Source of the DNA: Bromus sterilis
Taxonomy: Eukaryota; Streptophyta; Magnoliopsida; Poales; Poaceae
Reading direction: 5' to 3'
Assembly (NCBI GenBank): GCA_950022295.1
Contig: OX465597.1
Coordinates: forward strand, 398,231,016 to 398,295,015
Length of the DNA stretch: 64,000 bases
Shown here: positions 34,589 through 47,263 of the stretch, one piece after another
Layout of the letters: every line of letters begins with the position of its first letter
Numbering within the stretch: the first letter of the stretch is position 1
Notes under the pieces: generated by a model
The model's input: the letters and a program-made list of their open reading frames with translations, nothing else
Told to the model about the DNA's origin: nothing
Database searches by the model: none
Position numbers and translations under genes: made by a program

Positions 34589-35988
34589 TGATAACCCTCA
34601 ACTGTAGGGGATCGAGATAGTCTTCGCGGGCAAGATAACCCAATTTATTGATTTGACACTTGGGGACACAAAGAATACGTACATGCTTTGACAATTGAGT
34701 TGTCAATTCAACCGCACCTGAAATAAACACTTTTTTGCACAAAGGTATTAGTAGCAACTGCGATATGGTGGTGGTAGTGGTGATGATAATAGTGGTGATA
34801 GTGATAGTGGAACAACAAAGGTAAACAACTAGTAACCAGCAGAAGGAAAACACTGTAGGCTAGGGAGATGGATGGTTGGGCGCTGCTTGGATGAGAACGA
34901 ACATGTAACAGACTCTAACTTGGGCAAGGCTCACAGAAAACAAAGGATCATCTAGGCAAATATCAAACATCAGGCATGTATCCCAAGGTAGCTGTACGTG
35001 CTTGCAATAAGAACTTTGCACAACATCTTTTGTCCTACCCTCCCGCTACAAACGGGGCCAAAAGGAACTTAGGGAGATTAAGGTACTCCTGTCAAAGAGC
35101 ACCGGAACAAAGCATTAACAATTCATGGATACATGGAATCCTTAAATTATAGTCCATCCCCTTTGGTGTCCCAAGATGTCACCATTGGGATCGCCGGTTC
35201 CGGACTATAATAGGTGCATACAACTCATAGATAGGATCAAGAACACCATAAACTCAAGAAACAAAAGGGTGATCAGATCTGAAATCATGGCACTCGGGCC
35301 CAAAGTGACAAGCATTAAGAGCAACAAGTTGTAACAGAGATGATAAACACCAAGTAGATGATAGGCAACATGCCCCAACAATCTGATTAAACTACTACAT
35401 GATCTAACTCATCCAATCCCTACCATCCCCTTTGCCTACAGCAGGGAATTACTCACACATGAGAGGAGAAGTCATGGAGGGGTGATGGAGAGGCGATGAT
35501 GATGACGATGGCGTTGATTTCCCCTCACCGGAGGCCAATTCCGCCTCCAGATTAGCTCTCCGAGGAAGAACAGAGGGTTGCGGCGACTCCGCGACGTAGA
35601 TTGGAAAAGCGACCTCTGTTTCAGGGTTTCTGCGTCGGGAGAATAAATAGGGGCCAAGGTAGGTCACAAGGGGGTGTGGGACCCAGCCAGGAGGGTAGGT
35701 GGCGCGGCCAGGGGCTGGGCCGCGCCAGGCACCCTCCTGGCTGCCCCCTAGCTGCCCTGTGGCCCCCCTTTGGATCTTCGGAAGCTTCCGGAATGCTGAT
35801 TTTTTTTATATTTTCTTGGGATTTTTCCAGCGTACCTAAATATCCAGAAACCTGCACAAAAGAAAACAACACTGGTAGCTCTGCTGAAAACAACGTCAGT
35901 CCGGGTTAGTTTCATTCAAATCATGCAAGAATGAAGTCAAAACAATAGCAAAAGTGTTTGGAAAAGTAGATACGTTTGAGACTTATCA
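34589..35988 (-). repeat. E2 3' LTR
   Basis: On the plus strand it runs TGATAACCC to ACTTATCA. The polypurine tract (plus ACTCCCCCAAGCTT, 35989-36002) adjoins it. Confidence 0.9.
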
Positions 35989-36002
35989 ACTCCCCCAAGC
36001 TT

Positions 36003-37787
36003 AGCTATTGCTTGTCCTCAAGCAATTCAGTTCAACGAACTGGACGCGACAAAGAAAACTTTGACAAACTCTTTTGCTTCACTAGAGTAAATAAGCATGT
36101 ACTACGAAAGAGTTTAGAAAGATTTGACACCATGCTACAAGGACAATGCACGAAGCAATCCTTCTTTCATGCAATCAATCACAAACAAACAAAAAGTAAA
36201 TAATATGCTGCTGAAAATCTATTCAAGATCGCAATGCACATAGCATGAACATATCAGAGTGGTATCTCGCTACCCTCCATGAGTGAAGCAAAACATAAAT
36301 GCAGAAACTCCTCCAGAGTTTTAAAGGAGACTAGAACTCAGAATTCAAAGTAAGAAACATCACAAGCATGCAGAAGACAATGTGATACTTTGGGACAATG
36401 CATGTTACACTAAGAATGACAATTATGCTCTCATAGTTTGTGCTTTGGAGAAAGGAAGGTGGAGACTCTCGAACCGTGGCTTTTGATGGCAAGATTGAAA
36501 ACCCGTGAAAGGAAGCAAAGACTAAACATGTGCCAGAGCTATTGGTTTTGAAAACAGAGATAAAACTCTTTTGAGAAATGTAACTTTCCAGTCAACGGTG
36601 AACGGTAAAGGTCTCTCAATATCTCCCATGCCAACCATATTAAAGCCTTTTGCTTACACATATTCCCTTTATCCATAAATCCTTTGATGGTCTACGGAAC
36701 CTTTTATTTTGCCTCAAGGATGGAAGGAGGGTATCGTTCCATCTATCATAAGCAGCATTTGGTCCATTTCACTCCATCATCAAGTATGGGGGAGGTGTAA
36801 CTCTCATTTTTTTTCTTGACTAGTTAAAACTTCCGTCAAAATATTTTTGGCATGAAAGATACTGATTTCCCCTCACCGCACCATGAGCTTGTACGGTTAG
36901 AAAGGAGAAGCTTTTGAATAAATTTCGAGATGGCACATGAAAGTCTAAGTTAGGAGTGGCCGGTAAATACCACATATAGGTATGTATGGTGGACTCAAAT
37001 GGAACAACTGGGTTTAAACAGGAGTTTGGAAGCACAAGCAGAATTCCGCTTGGTGCTGGAGGAAGGCTAGCAAAAGACGGGGAAGCGACCAACTAGAGAG
37101 CATAACGGTCATAATCATGCAGAGCGACAAAGCAACATTGAATCGGGCATGAAAGTGATATAACTACTCTGAAGTAAAAAGATCATCAAGGCAGAACAAA
37201 TTTTTTAGTCTTAACATGCGTGAACATGTGCTAAGTCAATCCAAGAATCCCCCGGAGGGAAATACCACTTCAATATGCCACACCATGAACAATGCAATGC
37301 ATGTCAATCATTTCAAGCAACACATTATAAACTCTAGCTATTTGAGACTAACCACAAAGAAAGCATCAACCACTGGGAAAGCATTGTAAACATAGCACTA
37401 TGTCGCTACAAGCTGGTCTCTAATCATGAGTACGGGCATATGTACAAAAGTAGAAACGAAAAGAGTTCATACCGGCTTTCTTTGTTGCCTCCCTTCCGTC
37501 GATCTTCGTCATTACTTCCTTGTCACTTGCACGATCGAACGTAGGAAATTATAATCAAATGCCATCACGGACTTGAGCTGAACTCTGAAAACAAAGCAAA
37601 CTAAAGAGCAAAGGAAACATATTTTTGGGGTTTTTCAAGGTTTAACGAAAGTAAAAGAAAGGAGAAATCTTTTTGGGTTTTTGCAAACTAAAAGAACAAA
37701 GAAGAATAGTCAAAAACTTGCAAAAAGATAAAAGCAAACCAACGGTAGATACAATGGAAGGGGAGGAGAGCACGTACTCCCCCAGGC
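36003..37787 (-). other. E2 non-coding 3' region
   Basis: This is AT-rich internal sequence between the third ORF and the polypurine tract. It has no supported ORF and aligns by eye with E5 56849-58604. Confidence 0.7.
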
Positions 37788-39026
37788 TTAGGCTTTTGGC
37801 CTAAGTTGGGCTCTTCTACTGCGGTCCCGCGGAGCCTCCAACTCTGGGGTAATGGTAATCCCAAGGGTTGTATGAGCCCTCCGGTGCGTACACTGAAGTC
37901 CTCGGATCCTCCCACGTGGAAGAGGAAGGTCCAGCCCCCCATCCAGAGGAAGACCCTTCACCCCAGGGGGTGACGGTCTCCTCCTGAACTGGTGGATATA
38001 CCACGTGCTCCTCCTCGTCCGGCTCGACCCCCTCCGTGGGGTCGTGAAACTGGTATCTCCCCGTGATCTCTTCAAACTCAGCAACTGAAAAGAGAAATCC
38101 GTTCCTGCGAGAAAATCAAACACAAGTGGTGCAGGTAGACGGATAGTGCGTTCCACACCGTCTTTAAACCGCAAAATATAGTCAAGTGCGTAGCGGTCTG
38201 AGGTCCTAGTAACAAAGAAATGCCTCTTCATGGCAGCCAAGTCAAGGCTAACAAAAGGAAAGACTGTATCATCTGGGCGCGGTTCTCCTTGGAGAAACTG
38301 CAAAAGAAGTGTGGCATAGACGCCACCAAAGAGGTCCCCCTTGTTACTATTGGTAGCAAGGCGTTTCACAATAAGCGAACCCACATGATACTCGTGCTTC
38401 CCTGAGAGGGCATTCGCCATGACAGTAGTATCAGGCGTAGAAGTGCTGCTCGTGTTGTCTCGAGCCAACACTCCTCTAGCAATATAATAGGCGAAATACC
38501 TGAGGTGAGGGAACATAATGTTGGAAATCTTCTGGCGGTTGGATGCCCTCACTTCAGTGTTACAGAACGAGTCGAGGAGGGTGTTGAGTGCAATAGTTTG
38601 GACATTTTTCCTCTTCTTCTTCTCAACCAAGCCTGGCAAACCTAAAACTTCACAAAATTTACTCATAGGCATGGTCAGCAACCTTTCATAAAGTCGAAAC
38701 ACCACAGTATCATTGTCAGAATAAAACCTGAAACTGTTAACAAAAATAGCGGTGAGTGTCTCGTACTGTGGTACACGGCTCGTAACAAGCCCTGTCAAAC
38801 CTGCATTGGCACACAGAGCATAGAACTCTTCTTGTATGCCGGCATCCTCCATGAAATCTTCGCATGGAAATGCCATGGCTCTCGCGGGTGACGCGTCCAA
38901 CATCTCTATGGGTACGATATCTTCATTATAGCTCGCCCTCGTGGTCGAAGGCGAAGCTGCGGAACGCGTGACACGGCTAGAGCGCTCGGGTTTCTTCTTC
39001 CCAAGCCACTTCCCTAGTTTCTCCAT
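37788..39026 (-). pseudogene. E2 third ORF, ATHILA ORF-like protein
   Basis: The minus frame starts at the ATG at 39026 (MEKLGKWLGKKKPERSSRV), with a basic N-terminus. A conserved body follows: GIQEEFYALCANAGLTGLV, FVNSFRFY, LTMPMSKFCEVLGLPG, MFPHLRYFAYYIARGVLARDNT, GSLIVKRLATNSNKGDLFGGVYA. This pattern of FPHLRYFAYYIARG and KGDLFGG matches the ORF found in grass Athila/Sabrina-type elements (Pfam ATHILA family). A frameshift near 38090 shifts the last part, whose original end is in another frame and stops at 37816. The role in the retrotransposon cycle is unknown. It may be structural or nucleic-acid-binding. Confidence 0.75.
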
Positions 39027-39816
39027 TTCTGAAATTTTTAACTATTCACAAAAACGAATATTTAAGCAAAACTAGTTTGGGCATAACATTCTACTTACTT
39101 AACCAAGGCTCAAACTAGCAGCAAAACTTGCAAAATAAATTTCTACACAAACATTTAAGCTTAACTAAACAGCACCAAGAACCACGAAATACTCACGAAT
39201 GAAGCCACCAACTAGAAAAATAATTGGAGGGGTGAGGGAGTCACATACCTGGGAGCACTTGTTCCAAAAATCAGCTCAAACAAGTGGCTAAATGGAGAGA
39301 TCAAAGGTGCGTGCTCAAGAGCACCAAGAACGAAGAAACCAGAGGAAGAACTCGTGTTTTTGGGAAGAAGGAGAGAGAGTGAGAGGAGAGATGCCACCAG
39401 GGGGCATGGGACCCACCCAGGAGGGTGGGTGGCGCGGCCAGGAGCTGGGCCGCGCCACCTGGCCTTCTGGCCTGGTGGTGGCCCCCCTGGTCAGCCAAAG
39501 GTGCCCCCTAATGCCTTTTTACCTGAAAACTTTGAATATATATTTTTTGAAATTTTCTGGGAAACTTCACTGTAGAGAATTTTTCAAAGTTCAAAAAGCT
39601 GCAAAAACTTTCGTGAACTTGAGGCAAAAGTTAGAACAGGTGAAGCTTTAAACACAAAAACTTTGGTACAGCAAGGAGAATAAAAACTAAAGGAAATGAA
39701 AACATAACAAGCTCAAATTTTTACCTATATAAAACTTGCTAGTTAGCAAGGTTGATCAAGTCTTACCAACACACCGGTGATATATAGCGCAGAAAGTCTC
39801 GCCTCTTATGAAGTGA

Positions 39817-40581
39817 TCATTGCACTCTCACTTTAATGGACATTGTCCCCACCATAATTGTTTTGTATTTGTGGTATACATGTAGTGGACAATCCCATTC
39901 TCCAATCTTCACGGCCTCGATATTCTCAATGGAGTTAAGGCCATGCCTTTTGTTGATTTTCTTCAGAAAATATACCGTGTGTTCTTTGTCATTTACGTTG
40001 AAGGTAACCTTCCCTTTATTGCAATCAATAACGGCACCTGTGGTGTTAAGAAAATGTCTACCAAGGATAATGGACATGCTCCCATCCTCGGGCATGTCAA
40101 GCACAACAAAATCAGTAAGTATTAAGCAATTGGCAACTTCAACAGGAACATCCTCACAAATACCGATCGGGACGGCCGTGGAGACTTGTCGGCCATCTGA
40201 AGAGAGATATCTGCAGGAATTAGTTTCTCTAAGCAAAGCCTTTTGTAGAGAGAGAAGGGCATAACACTCACTCCTACACCAAGATCACATAAGGCAGTTC
40301 TAACATAATTATTCTTTATAGAGCAAGGAATGGTGGGTATACCTGGATCACCGAGCTTCTCAGGAATCTTGCCACTGAAAGAGTAGTTAGCAAGCATAGT
40401 ATATTGCCTCATTAGGGACTTTTCTTTTATTAGTAACAATATCTTTCATATATTTTGAGTAAGGAGGTAATTTAATAGCATCAGTCAAAGGAATTTGAAG
40501 AAAAAGAGGTTTCATCCACTCACAAAACTTGTTGTAGTGCTCTTCTTCTTTGGATTTGACGGACTTGCTTGGGAAAGGCAT
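39817..40581 (-). pseudogene. E2 aspartic protease region with frameshifts
   Basis: In reading order the pieces are HYNKFCEWMKPLFLQIPL, LANYSFSGKIPEKLGDPG, RTALCDLGVGVSVMPFSLY (with the Asp-Leu-Gly active-site triplet of plant Gypsy proteases) and IILGRHFLNTTGAVIDC. Two frameshifts, near 40400 and 40190, break it. The intact counterpart in E5 (60636-61400) is a single frame. The end is the stop at 39817. Confidence 0.85.
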
Positions 40582-42489
40582 GGGTTTCTGTACCCATGGT
40601 TCTCGTTCCTTCCCATGTCTCCTGCAAAAAAGTCTTCTCTAGTATACTTCTTGTGCTTATCGGGTGCTTCTTCTTCACGAACCTCGGGTGGATCATTCTT
40701 TTCAGTATCTTTTTCAGGTTCAGCACCGTCTTCAGTCTCAACATCAGATGTAGATATGCTGTTTGGATCCACAGCTTGTTCTTCTTCTTCTTCTATAGGA
40801 TCATTGGAATTGTCAGCTTCCTTGTGTTTCTTTTTCTTCTTCTTCTTCTTTGGGGAGCTAACAATTTCTTCTTCCTGCACTTGAGAATCTTGCTCGATCC
40901 TCTTTGGATGCCCCTCTAGATAGAGAGGGTCCTGGGTGTGTGTGCCACCCCGGGTCTTTATACCGTAAGCTTGTAAATTGTCCTGTTTTGCATTATTAGC
41001 AAGCAAATCTTTTTGCACATTAGAAATTTGTTCAAGCTGAGTTTGAACCATATGAAAATGCTTCACAAGACATTTAACACCATTAACTGTTCTACCTAAA
41101 ACATCAAGCAAACTTTTGATAGCAAGAGTATTATCATGCAACTGACCTTGTATCTTCTTATTGAAGTGATTCTGCTTCATAATAAAATTATCAAGCTCAT
41201 CTAAACATTGGTCAGGAGGTTTACCTTTAGGGATGTCACTTGCGTTGAAATCTAAAAGAGAGTGTACTTCTACCATAGGTGGGTGAGTGGTAAGCTCACA
41301 CAACTTCTCAATTGGAGGTAGATTCTTCACGTCGTTAGCTTTAATACCTTTCTCTCTTATGGACTTCTTTTCTTCTTGCATATCTTTCGGGCTTAGGACT
41401 AGCATGCCCCTCTTCTTTGGTGGTGGAGGTGGTTCAGGCACGGACCAATCTTTATGGTTTTTGGCAATTTTGCCCATCAATTCTTCCGCATCGTCCGATG
41501 TTCTTTGCCTGAAAACACAACCATCACAACTATCTAGGTAGGATTTAGACCCATCGGTTAGACCAGCGTAAAATATATCAAGTAATTCATTTTTAGGGAT
41601 TTCATGTCCCGGTCTAGCCTTTAGCAAACTGCAAAATCTCCCCCAAGCTTTAGGGAGATGCTCATCCTGCAACTGTTTAAAGTTATAAATTCTTTGTAAA
41701 GCAGCATGTTGCATATGAGCAGGAAAATACTTATCAACGAAAGATATAGCCATATCTTGAGGACTCTGAATGGAACCACATGGTAGTGCATCGTACCATG
41801 CTCTAGCATCTCCTTTCAAGGAAAAATGAAGAAGCTTGGTCACATAAAAGTTCCGGATCCTTTCATCTGTGGTAAACAAGCGGCCTAACTCAGTGAGTTT
41901 GGTCAGGTTCCCAATAGCATCATCATTTTCTCTGCCATAAAAGGGATCAGCTTCAACCGTGGATATAAGTGAAAGGTCAACAGAGAAATCGTAATCAGGA
42001 TCAGTGATGCGTATAGGAGACGTAGCAAAAGTAGGATCAGGAGTAAACTTGTTCTTCAGGGAATGTTTTGCTAGCAACTTCTTTATAGTAGCAGGGTCGG
42101 AATCAGCACATTCATTAAGTTCCCTGCAAAAAATCATCATCAAGTGTAATATAATCATCCTCAAGGAGTTTCTCCTTAAGGTCAGCAAAGTTATGAGTTT
42201 TCCCACTAGGAGTTTGGATAACAGGAATTTCAACACCCGAGAGTCGGGCAGCAGCAGCAATCTGTTCTTCTATAAAAGAACCAAGTGAACCTGTAGTCTC
42301 AAAGGTAGTAGAAGCATCATCAAAAGTATCTGACATATTGCCAGACTCAGCAGAAGTAGCATGTAACTGAGGTGAATCAAACTGACTCATAACCGAAGGT
42401 GAATCAAGTTTAGCACTAGTGCTAAGAGCAATACCTCGTCTCGTACGGGATGGTAAGATTGGAACTCTAGGGTCTCCTTTCTTACCCAT
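40512..42489 (-). pseudogene. E2 gag with one frameshift
   Basis: Gag starts at the ATG 42489 (MGKKGDPRVPILPSR). An extra A in a run near 42127-42132 breaks the frame. E5 has five As there and stays open. After it come the gag core (FYVTKLLHFSLKGDARAWYD, KYFPAHMQHAALQRIYNFKQ, PKNELLDIFYAGL), a coiled region, and a Lys/Glu-rich C-terminus with an eight-lysine run. It forms the nucleocapsid precursor in intact relatives. A second shift separates it from the protease region. Confidence 0.85.
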
Positions 42490-42546
42490 AGTGGATAACG
42501 TGCAGCAGGTAGGATACTTCGAGTATACGTGCAAATAAAGCTATGG

Positions 42547-42564
42547 TCCCCGGCAACGGCGCCA
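42547..42564 (-). other. E2 primer binding site (tRNA-Asp)
   Basis: Plus-strand TCCCCGGCAACGGCGCCA equals the tRNA-Asp 3' end exactly, twelve bases inside the 5' LTR. Confidence 0.9.
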
Positions 42565-42576
42565 GAAAACAGTACT

Positions 42577-43977
42577 TGATAACCCTCAACTGTAGGGGGA
42601 TCGAGATAGTCTTCGCGGGCAAGATAACCCAATTTATTGATTCGACACTTGGGGACACAAAGAATACGTAAAGGCTTTGACAACTGAGTTGTCAATTCAA
42701 CCACACATGAAATAAACACTTGCTTGCACAAAGGTATTAGTAGCAACTGCGATATGGTGGTGGTAGTGGTGATGATAATAGTGGTGATAATGATAGTGGA
42801 ACAACAAAGGTAAACAACTAGTGACCAGCAGAAGGAAAACACTGTAGGCTAGGGAGATGGATGGTTGGGCGCTGCTTGGATGAGAACGAACATGTAACAG
42901 ACTCTAACTTGGGCAAGGCTCACAGAAAACAAAGGATCATGTAGGCAAATATCAAACATCAGGCATGTATCCCAAGGTAGTTGTACGTTGTTGCAATAAG
43001 AACTTTGCACAACATCTTTTGTCCTACCCTCCCGCTACAAACGGGGCCAAAAGGAACTTAGGGAGATTAAGGTACTCCTGTCAAAGAGCACCGGAACAAA
43101 GCATTAACAATTCATGGATACACGGAATCCTCAAATTATAGTCCATCCCCTTTGGTGTCCCAAGCTGTCACCATTGGGATCGCCGGTTCCGGACTATAAT
43201 AGGTGCATACAACTCATAGATAGGATCAAGAACACCACAAACTCAAGAAAAAAAAGGGTGATCAGATCTGAAATCATGGCACTCGGGCCCAAAGTGACAA
43301 GCATTAAGAGCAACAAGTTGTAACAGAGATGATAAACACCAAGTAGATGATATGCAACATGCCCCCAACAATCTGATTAAACTACTACATGATCTAACTC
43401 ATCCAATCCCTACCATCCCCTTTGCCTACAACAGGGAATTACTCACACATGAGAGGAGAAGTCATGGAGGGGTGATGGAGAGGCGATGATGATGACGATG
43501 GCGATGATTTCCCCCTCACCGGAGGCCAATTCAGCCTCCAGATTAGCTCTCTGAGGAAGAACAGAGGGTTGCGGCGACTCCGCGACGTAGATTGAAAAGC
43601 GACCTCTGTTTCGGGGTTTCTGCGTCGGGAGAATAAATAGGGGCCAAGGTAGGTCACCAGGGGGTGTGGGACCCAGCCAGGAGGGCAGGTGTCGCGGCCA
43701 GGGGCTGGGCCGCGCCACGCACCCTCCTGGCTGCCCCCTGGCTGCCCTGTGGCCCCCCTTTGGATCTACGGAAGCTTCCGGAACGCTGTTTTTTATATAT
43801 TTTCTTGGGATTTTTCCAGCGTACCTAAATATCCAGAAACCTGCACAAAAGAAAACATCACTAGTAGCTCTGCTGAAAACAGCGTCAGTCCGGGTTAGTT
43901 TCGTTCAAATCATGCAAGAATGAAGTCAAAACATTAGCAAAAGTGTTTGGAAAAGTAGATACGTTTGAGACGTATCA
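42577..43977 (-). repeat. E2 5' LTR
   Basis: On the plus strand it runs TGATAACCC to GACGTATCA. It is the partner of 34589-35988. Confidence 0.9.
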
Positions 43978-44189
43978 CTCGCCGAGTCTTGTGCCAATGT
44001 CGACTCTCTCCTTGAATTCGTCTCGCAGCAAAGGTCCCATGATAAGTCCGACTCTACGGACATCTGCCGTGACTTCCCCACGATAGTTGGCGCCCACCGT
44101 GGGGCCTGCGCTCGCAGGTGTTGAGATTCTAAGGGGAGCTCTGCAAGGCATGGATGGATTCGTGACAAGACGAATTACCAGGAGCCGGC
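43978..44189 (+). pseudogene. unassigned LTR element X, right part: LTR end, PBS-like site, gag start
   Basis: It continues fragment X across E2. TTGGCGCCCACCGTGGGG at about 44088-44105 looks like a primer binding region. An ATG at about 44150 opens MDGFVTRRITRSRL, typical of a gag N-terminus. At 44190 the sequence is cut by an E1-family LTR in reverse orientation. Confidence 0.5.
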
Positions 44190-45147
44190 TGATGTGCGAG
44201 GTGATGATAGTGATTTCTTGCCCTTCGTTGGTAAACCCCAAGTGGAAGGTGTGATGTAGCACAACAGAAAATTTCCCTCAGTAAAGATACCAAGGTTTGT
44301 CTCCAGTAGGACTCCGGAGATGATAAGTAGGTGTCAGCGGCGCAACTGACGCGGAACTGCACACAAACACAAATAACTTTGTTCCCAACGAAGTTCAGAG
44401 AGGTTGTCAATCTCTCCGGTCTTGTTGTTCACAAAGGATCAAACACAAGGGATAATGATAGCAACTGAAAGTAAAAGCAGAAAAGTAAATGAGCGTGGAA
44501 ACAGTGATGAGGATATGGACCGGGATACGTGATGTTCACTAGTGATGTCTCTCTCCCAAAAGATGATAAAACTGCTATGCGAGGTGAACAAATTACAGAA
44601 GGGCAATTGACAGGATTATGAACGCACCGCAATGCTAACTATGCTACAAAATAAAGGAAGAGGCTCAAAAGCATGGGCGGAACGCCAAAATAAGTAGACC
44701 AAAATCCAACTGCATCTACTACTAATCATCCACCTTGAGATATCTATCCAGAACATCTCGCTGGTATTAAGTTGCAAGCCCCACCCAAAGTGTAAACCTA
44801 AAGCAACAGACAACTGCATTAAAAAGCACTTTGCGTAAAGTAAACAATCCTTGCAACCGCGGTTACAAGCACCGTTGTTTTCCCCCTTGTGGCAACAACA
44901 CATCCCCTAGACTCATGTTTCTGTCACTCAAGCGTGTCATCAGGGGGCATGAACCCACAATCAAGCATAACGTTCCCTCTTGGGGTTACTACCTACTACT
45001 TGGCCAAAGCAATGAACAGCAACGGAGAACATGCAAGAATTACTTAAGAACAAAAATATAAGAGATAAGAACCAAATATATTACTCAATCACAATCTGAA
45101 CATAATCTCATAATCCATCAGATCCCATCAAACTCAGCATAGCAACA
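44190..45147 (-). repeat. E1-family LTR piece, truncated, first of two in tandem
   Basis: It starts (plus) TGATGTGCGAGG and matches the next copy at 45148 nearly base for base. It ends abruptly at AGCATAGCAACA, where the second copy starts again with TGATGTGCGAGG. The remaining 5' third of the LTR is missing. Confidence 0.75.
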
Positions 45148-45565
45148 TGATGTGCGAGGTGATGATAGTGATTTCTCGCCCTTCGTTGGTAAACCCTAAG
45201 TGGAAGGCGTGATGTAGCACAGCAACAAATTTCCCTCAGTAAAGATACCAATGTTTGTCTCTAGTAGGACTCTGGAGATGATAAGTAGGTGTCAGCGGCG
45301 CAACTGACGCGGACCTGCACACAGACACAAATAACTTTGTTCCCAACGAAGTTCAGAGAGGTTGTCAATCTCTCCGGTCTTGTTGTTCACAAAGGATCAA
45401 ACACAAGGGATAATGATAGCAACTGAAAGTAAAAGCATAAAAGTAAATGAGCGTGGAAACAGTGATGAAGATATGGACCGGGATACGTGATGTTCACTAG
45501 TGATGTCTCTCTCCCAAAAGACGATAAAACTGCTATGCGAGGTGAACAAATTACAGAAGGGCAAT

Positions 45566-46002
45566 TGACGGGGATCAACCCCGGCAAATCCCATGGTCAC
45601 GGACCCTGGGTTAGTCATGAGAGGCGCAGGTTGGACGACAACTCGTCGGCAAACAAGGAGGCTCGCTCCTGCTCGATATTATTGATTGGGGAGATGCGAT
45701 TACAGAGGAAGCCAAGGCTGGAGCGCCCAGGGCTGGGGTTACAGGTGAGATTCGATGTCTTTGGCGTCGCCCCTCCTAGCCCTTTATACCGGGCTAGGTC
45801 TCGGGGAATTCATCTACGTGTACAGGTAAACTTTCCTAACCCTAGCTTGCTCCTTACGGCGGGTCTTCGCACCTTCCTTGTGAGTCGAGGACTTCTACGT
45901 CGGTGCCATCCAGTGGGCCGGGACCATATCTTTATGGTCCTTGTACCTTCATGGACACCAGGTAGGCTCATCCGTAGGAGTCGTGGGGTCACCCCCTCGT
46001 CA
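45566..46002 (-). repeat. Tat element 3' LTR
   Basis: It runs TGACGGGG to CCTCGTCA. The adjoining plus sequence GTAGCCCCCGAGTG (46003-46016) is the reverse of the polypurine tract. Confidence 0.88.
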
Positions 46003-47180
46003 GTAGCCCCCGAGTGCCTGGGGGACTCGAAGAGTCGCGCAGGGACTCGAGTACATTCATGTGTCGTCTATTGATATGCACGGTTCATCCGTGGGTCGCT
46101 GGCAGTCTGGTGGTCATGAGAAAACCTGTTTCGAGGGATGCTAAGCTGAAAGGGCCCAAGGAGTCGACGGGTAGAGCCTTGGTGAATTGCACTAGGGCAA
46201 ATACCATAGCAGCCCAATCAAACCCACGTCCCTCGACGTGAGCTTGGAACACTGGTGTCGAGCAAAAGTCCGGCCGCTTCAGGTCTTACGGTGTTCATTT
46301 GCCGCCTGTAATGTGTGTAGCCTAAGGCGCGTCCGCCCGGCTTATCTATCATGCTCTGCGCATGGGAAAGGTTGGGAGTGAAATCGCTCTTCGGCAAGTC
46401 CCAGCCCGTCCGTACTTCGCAGCGGGGTCTTACCTACACGCTAATCTTGCGTGGCTTCTTGGCACAGTGTATCGTGTTCCAAGAAAGTGTGTTTTTGAGG
46501 CGCGGAGCCTTATAGCATTGCACCCGCTTGGAACAAAACATCAAGCGAGCTGTTCACTCATGCACCCGAGGAGCTTTGCTTTCAAGTGCTCAGTCGGGGT
46601 TTTTTCGCGAGTAGTCACTCGAATGCCGTTTTTCGGCTCTTCGGGTGAGGGAGCATCCGGAACTCTTAGCGCCGTATGGTCTTGGCGAACGTTTGTCTTT
46701 CGTCGGGTTGAGGGAGCACCCGAGACTCTTATAAGTGCGAGTGTTCACTCGAGCACGTGGCTAACCTTTAGGTGAGGGAGCACCCGGGACTCTTATGATG
46801 TACGCTCCCGATGGGAGTAAGATGTTTTTCTTCCTTGGGGAAAAAGATCTGAAAGATGGAATATCAGAGCCTTGGTGTCTCTTTGGTTTTTCTTTTGCTG
46901 TTTGTGAGGGCCAGTGATGCCTCTGTTTAATGGCTGGCAGTGATGCTCTGCCATTGAACCGCCACATCTTCAGGACCGGTCATAATGATGGTCGCTGTGG
47001 CGTGCAGCAGGCGCCGGTTGGGTTTTCCAGATGCGCGTAGGAAACGCGCGCGAATTTACGCGTCTTGCGTACAGTGCGTCCCGTGAGAGAGCATCTTTTT
47101 CTTGGAGTTCGAGACGGCTGGGACGATTGGTCTTTGAATTAATTGCTGCTGTCGTTTTGGCTTCTTTGTGCCTTGATGGT
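46003..47180 (-). other. Tat element 3' region, outer part, with short repeats
   Basis: It holds three copies of a unit containing GAGGGAGCACCCGGGACTC at about 46644, 46707 and 46771 (period about 64). Otherwise it is non-coding. Confidence 0.6.
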
Positions 47181-47188
47181 AGTTGTTC

Positions 47189-47196
47189 TATAAATA
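47189..47196 (+). promoter_or_regulatory. TATA box for the antisense ORF
   Basis: TATAAATA lies 68 bp upstream of the ATG at 47264. A pyrimidine-rich leader (CTTCACCTCTTTCTTCG) follows. This is the usual arrangement for a plant RNA polymerase II promoter. Confidence 0.6.
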
Positions 47197-47263
47197 GGCC
47201 TTTCATTTCCACGTTTCTATCCAACTTGCTGCTTCACCTCTTTCTTCGTTTCTTCTTCCGCTC

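Larger units (their letters stand above)
34589..43977 (-). mobile_element. E2: Athila-like LTR retrotransposon without pol
   Basis: It is a complete 9389-bp insertion flanked by TSD CTCGC (34584-34588 and 43978-43982), with LTRs 34589-35988 (1400 bp) and 42577-43977 (1401 bp) that differ by roughly several percent. In its own direction the order is 5' LTR, tRNA-Asp PBS, gag, protease, an ATHILA-type third ORF, a long non-coding 3' part, polypurine tract, 3' LTR. RT, RNase H and integrase are absent, so it is non-autonomous. Its ORFs carry frameshifts. E5 at the right of the window is a relative with the same order. Confidence 0.9.

Noticed and set aside
40512..40884. plus-strand ORFs rich in Phe/Leu/Ser opposite gag
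   Set aside because: They mirror the Lys/Glu-rich gag tail on the minus strand.
42547..42564. sequence identical to a tRNA-Asp 3' end
   Set aside because: It is only the primer binding site of E2 (and similarly at 12946, 31580 and 63366). No cloverleaf surrounds it, so it is not a tRNA gene.
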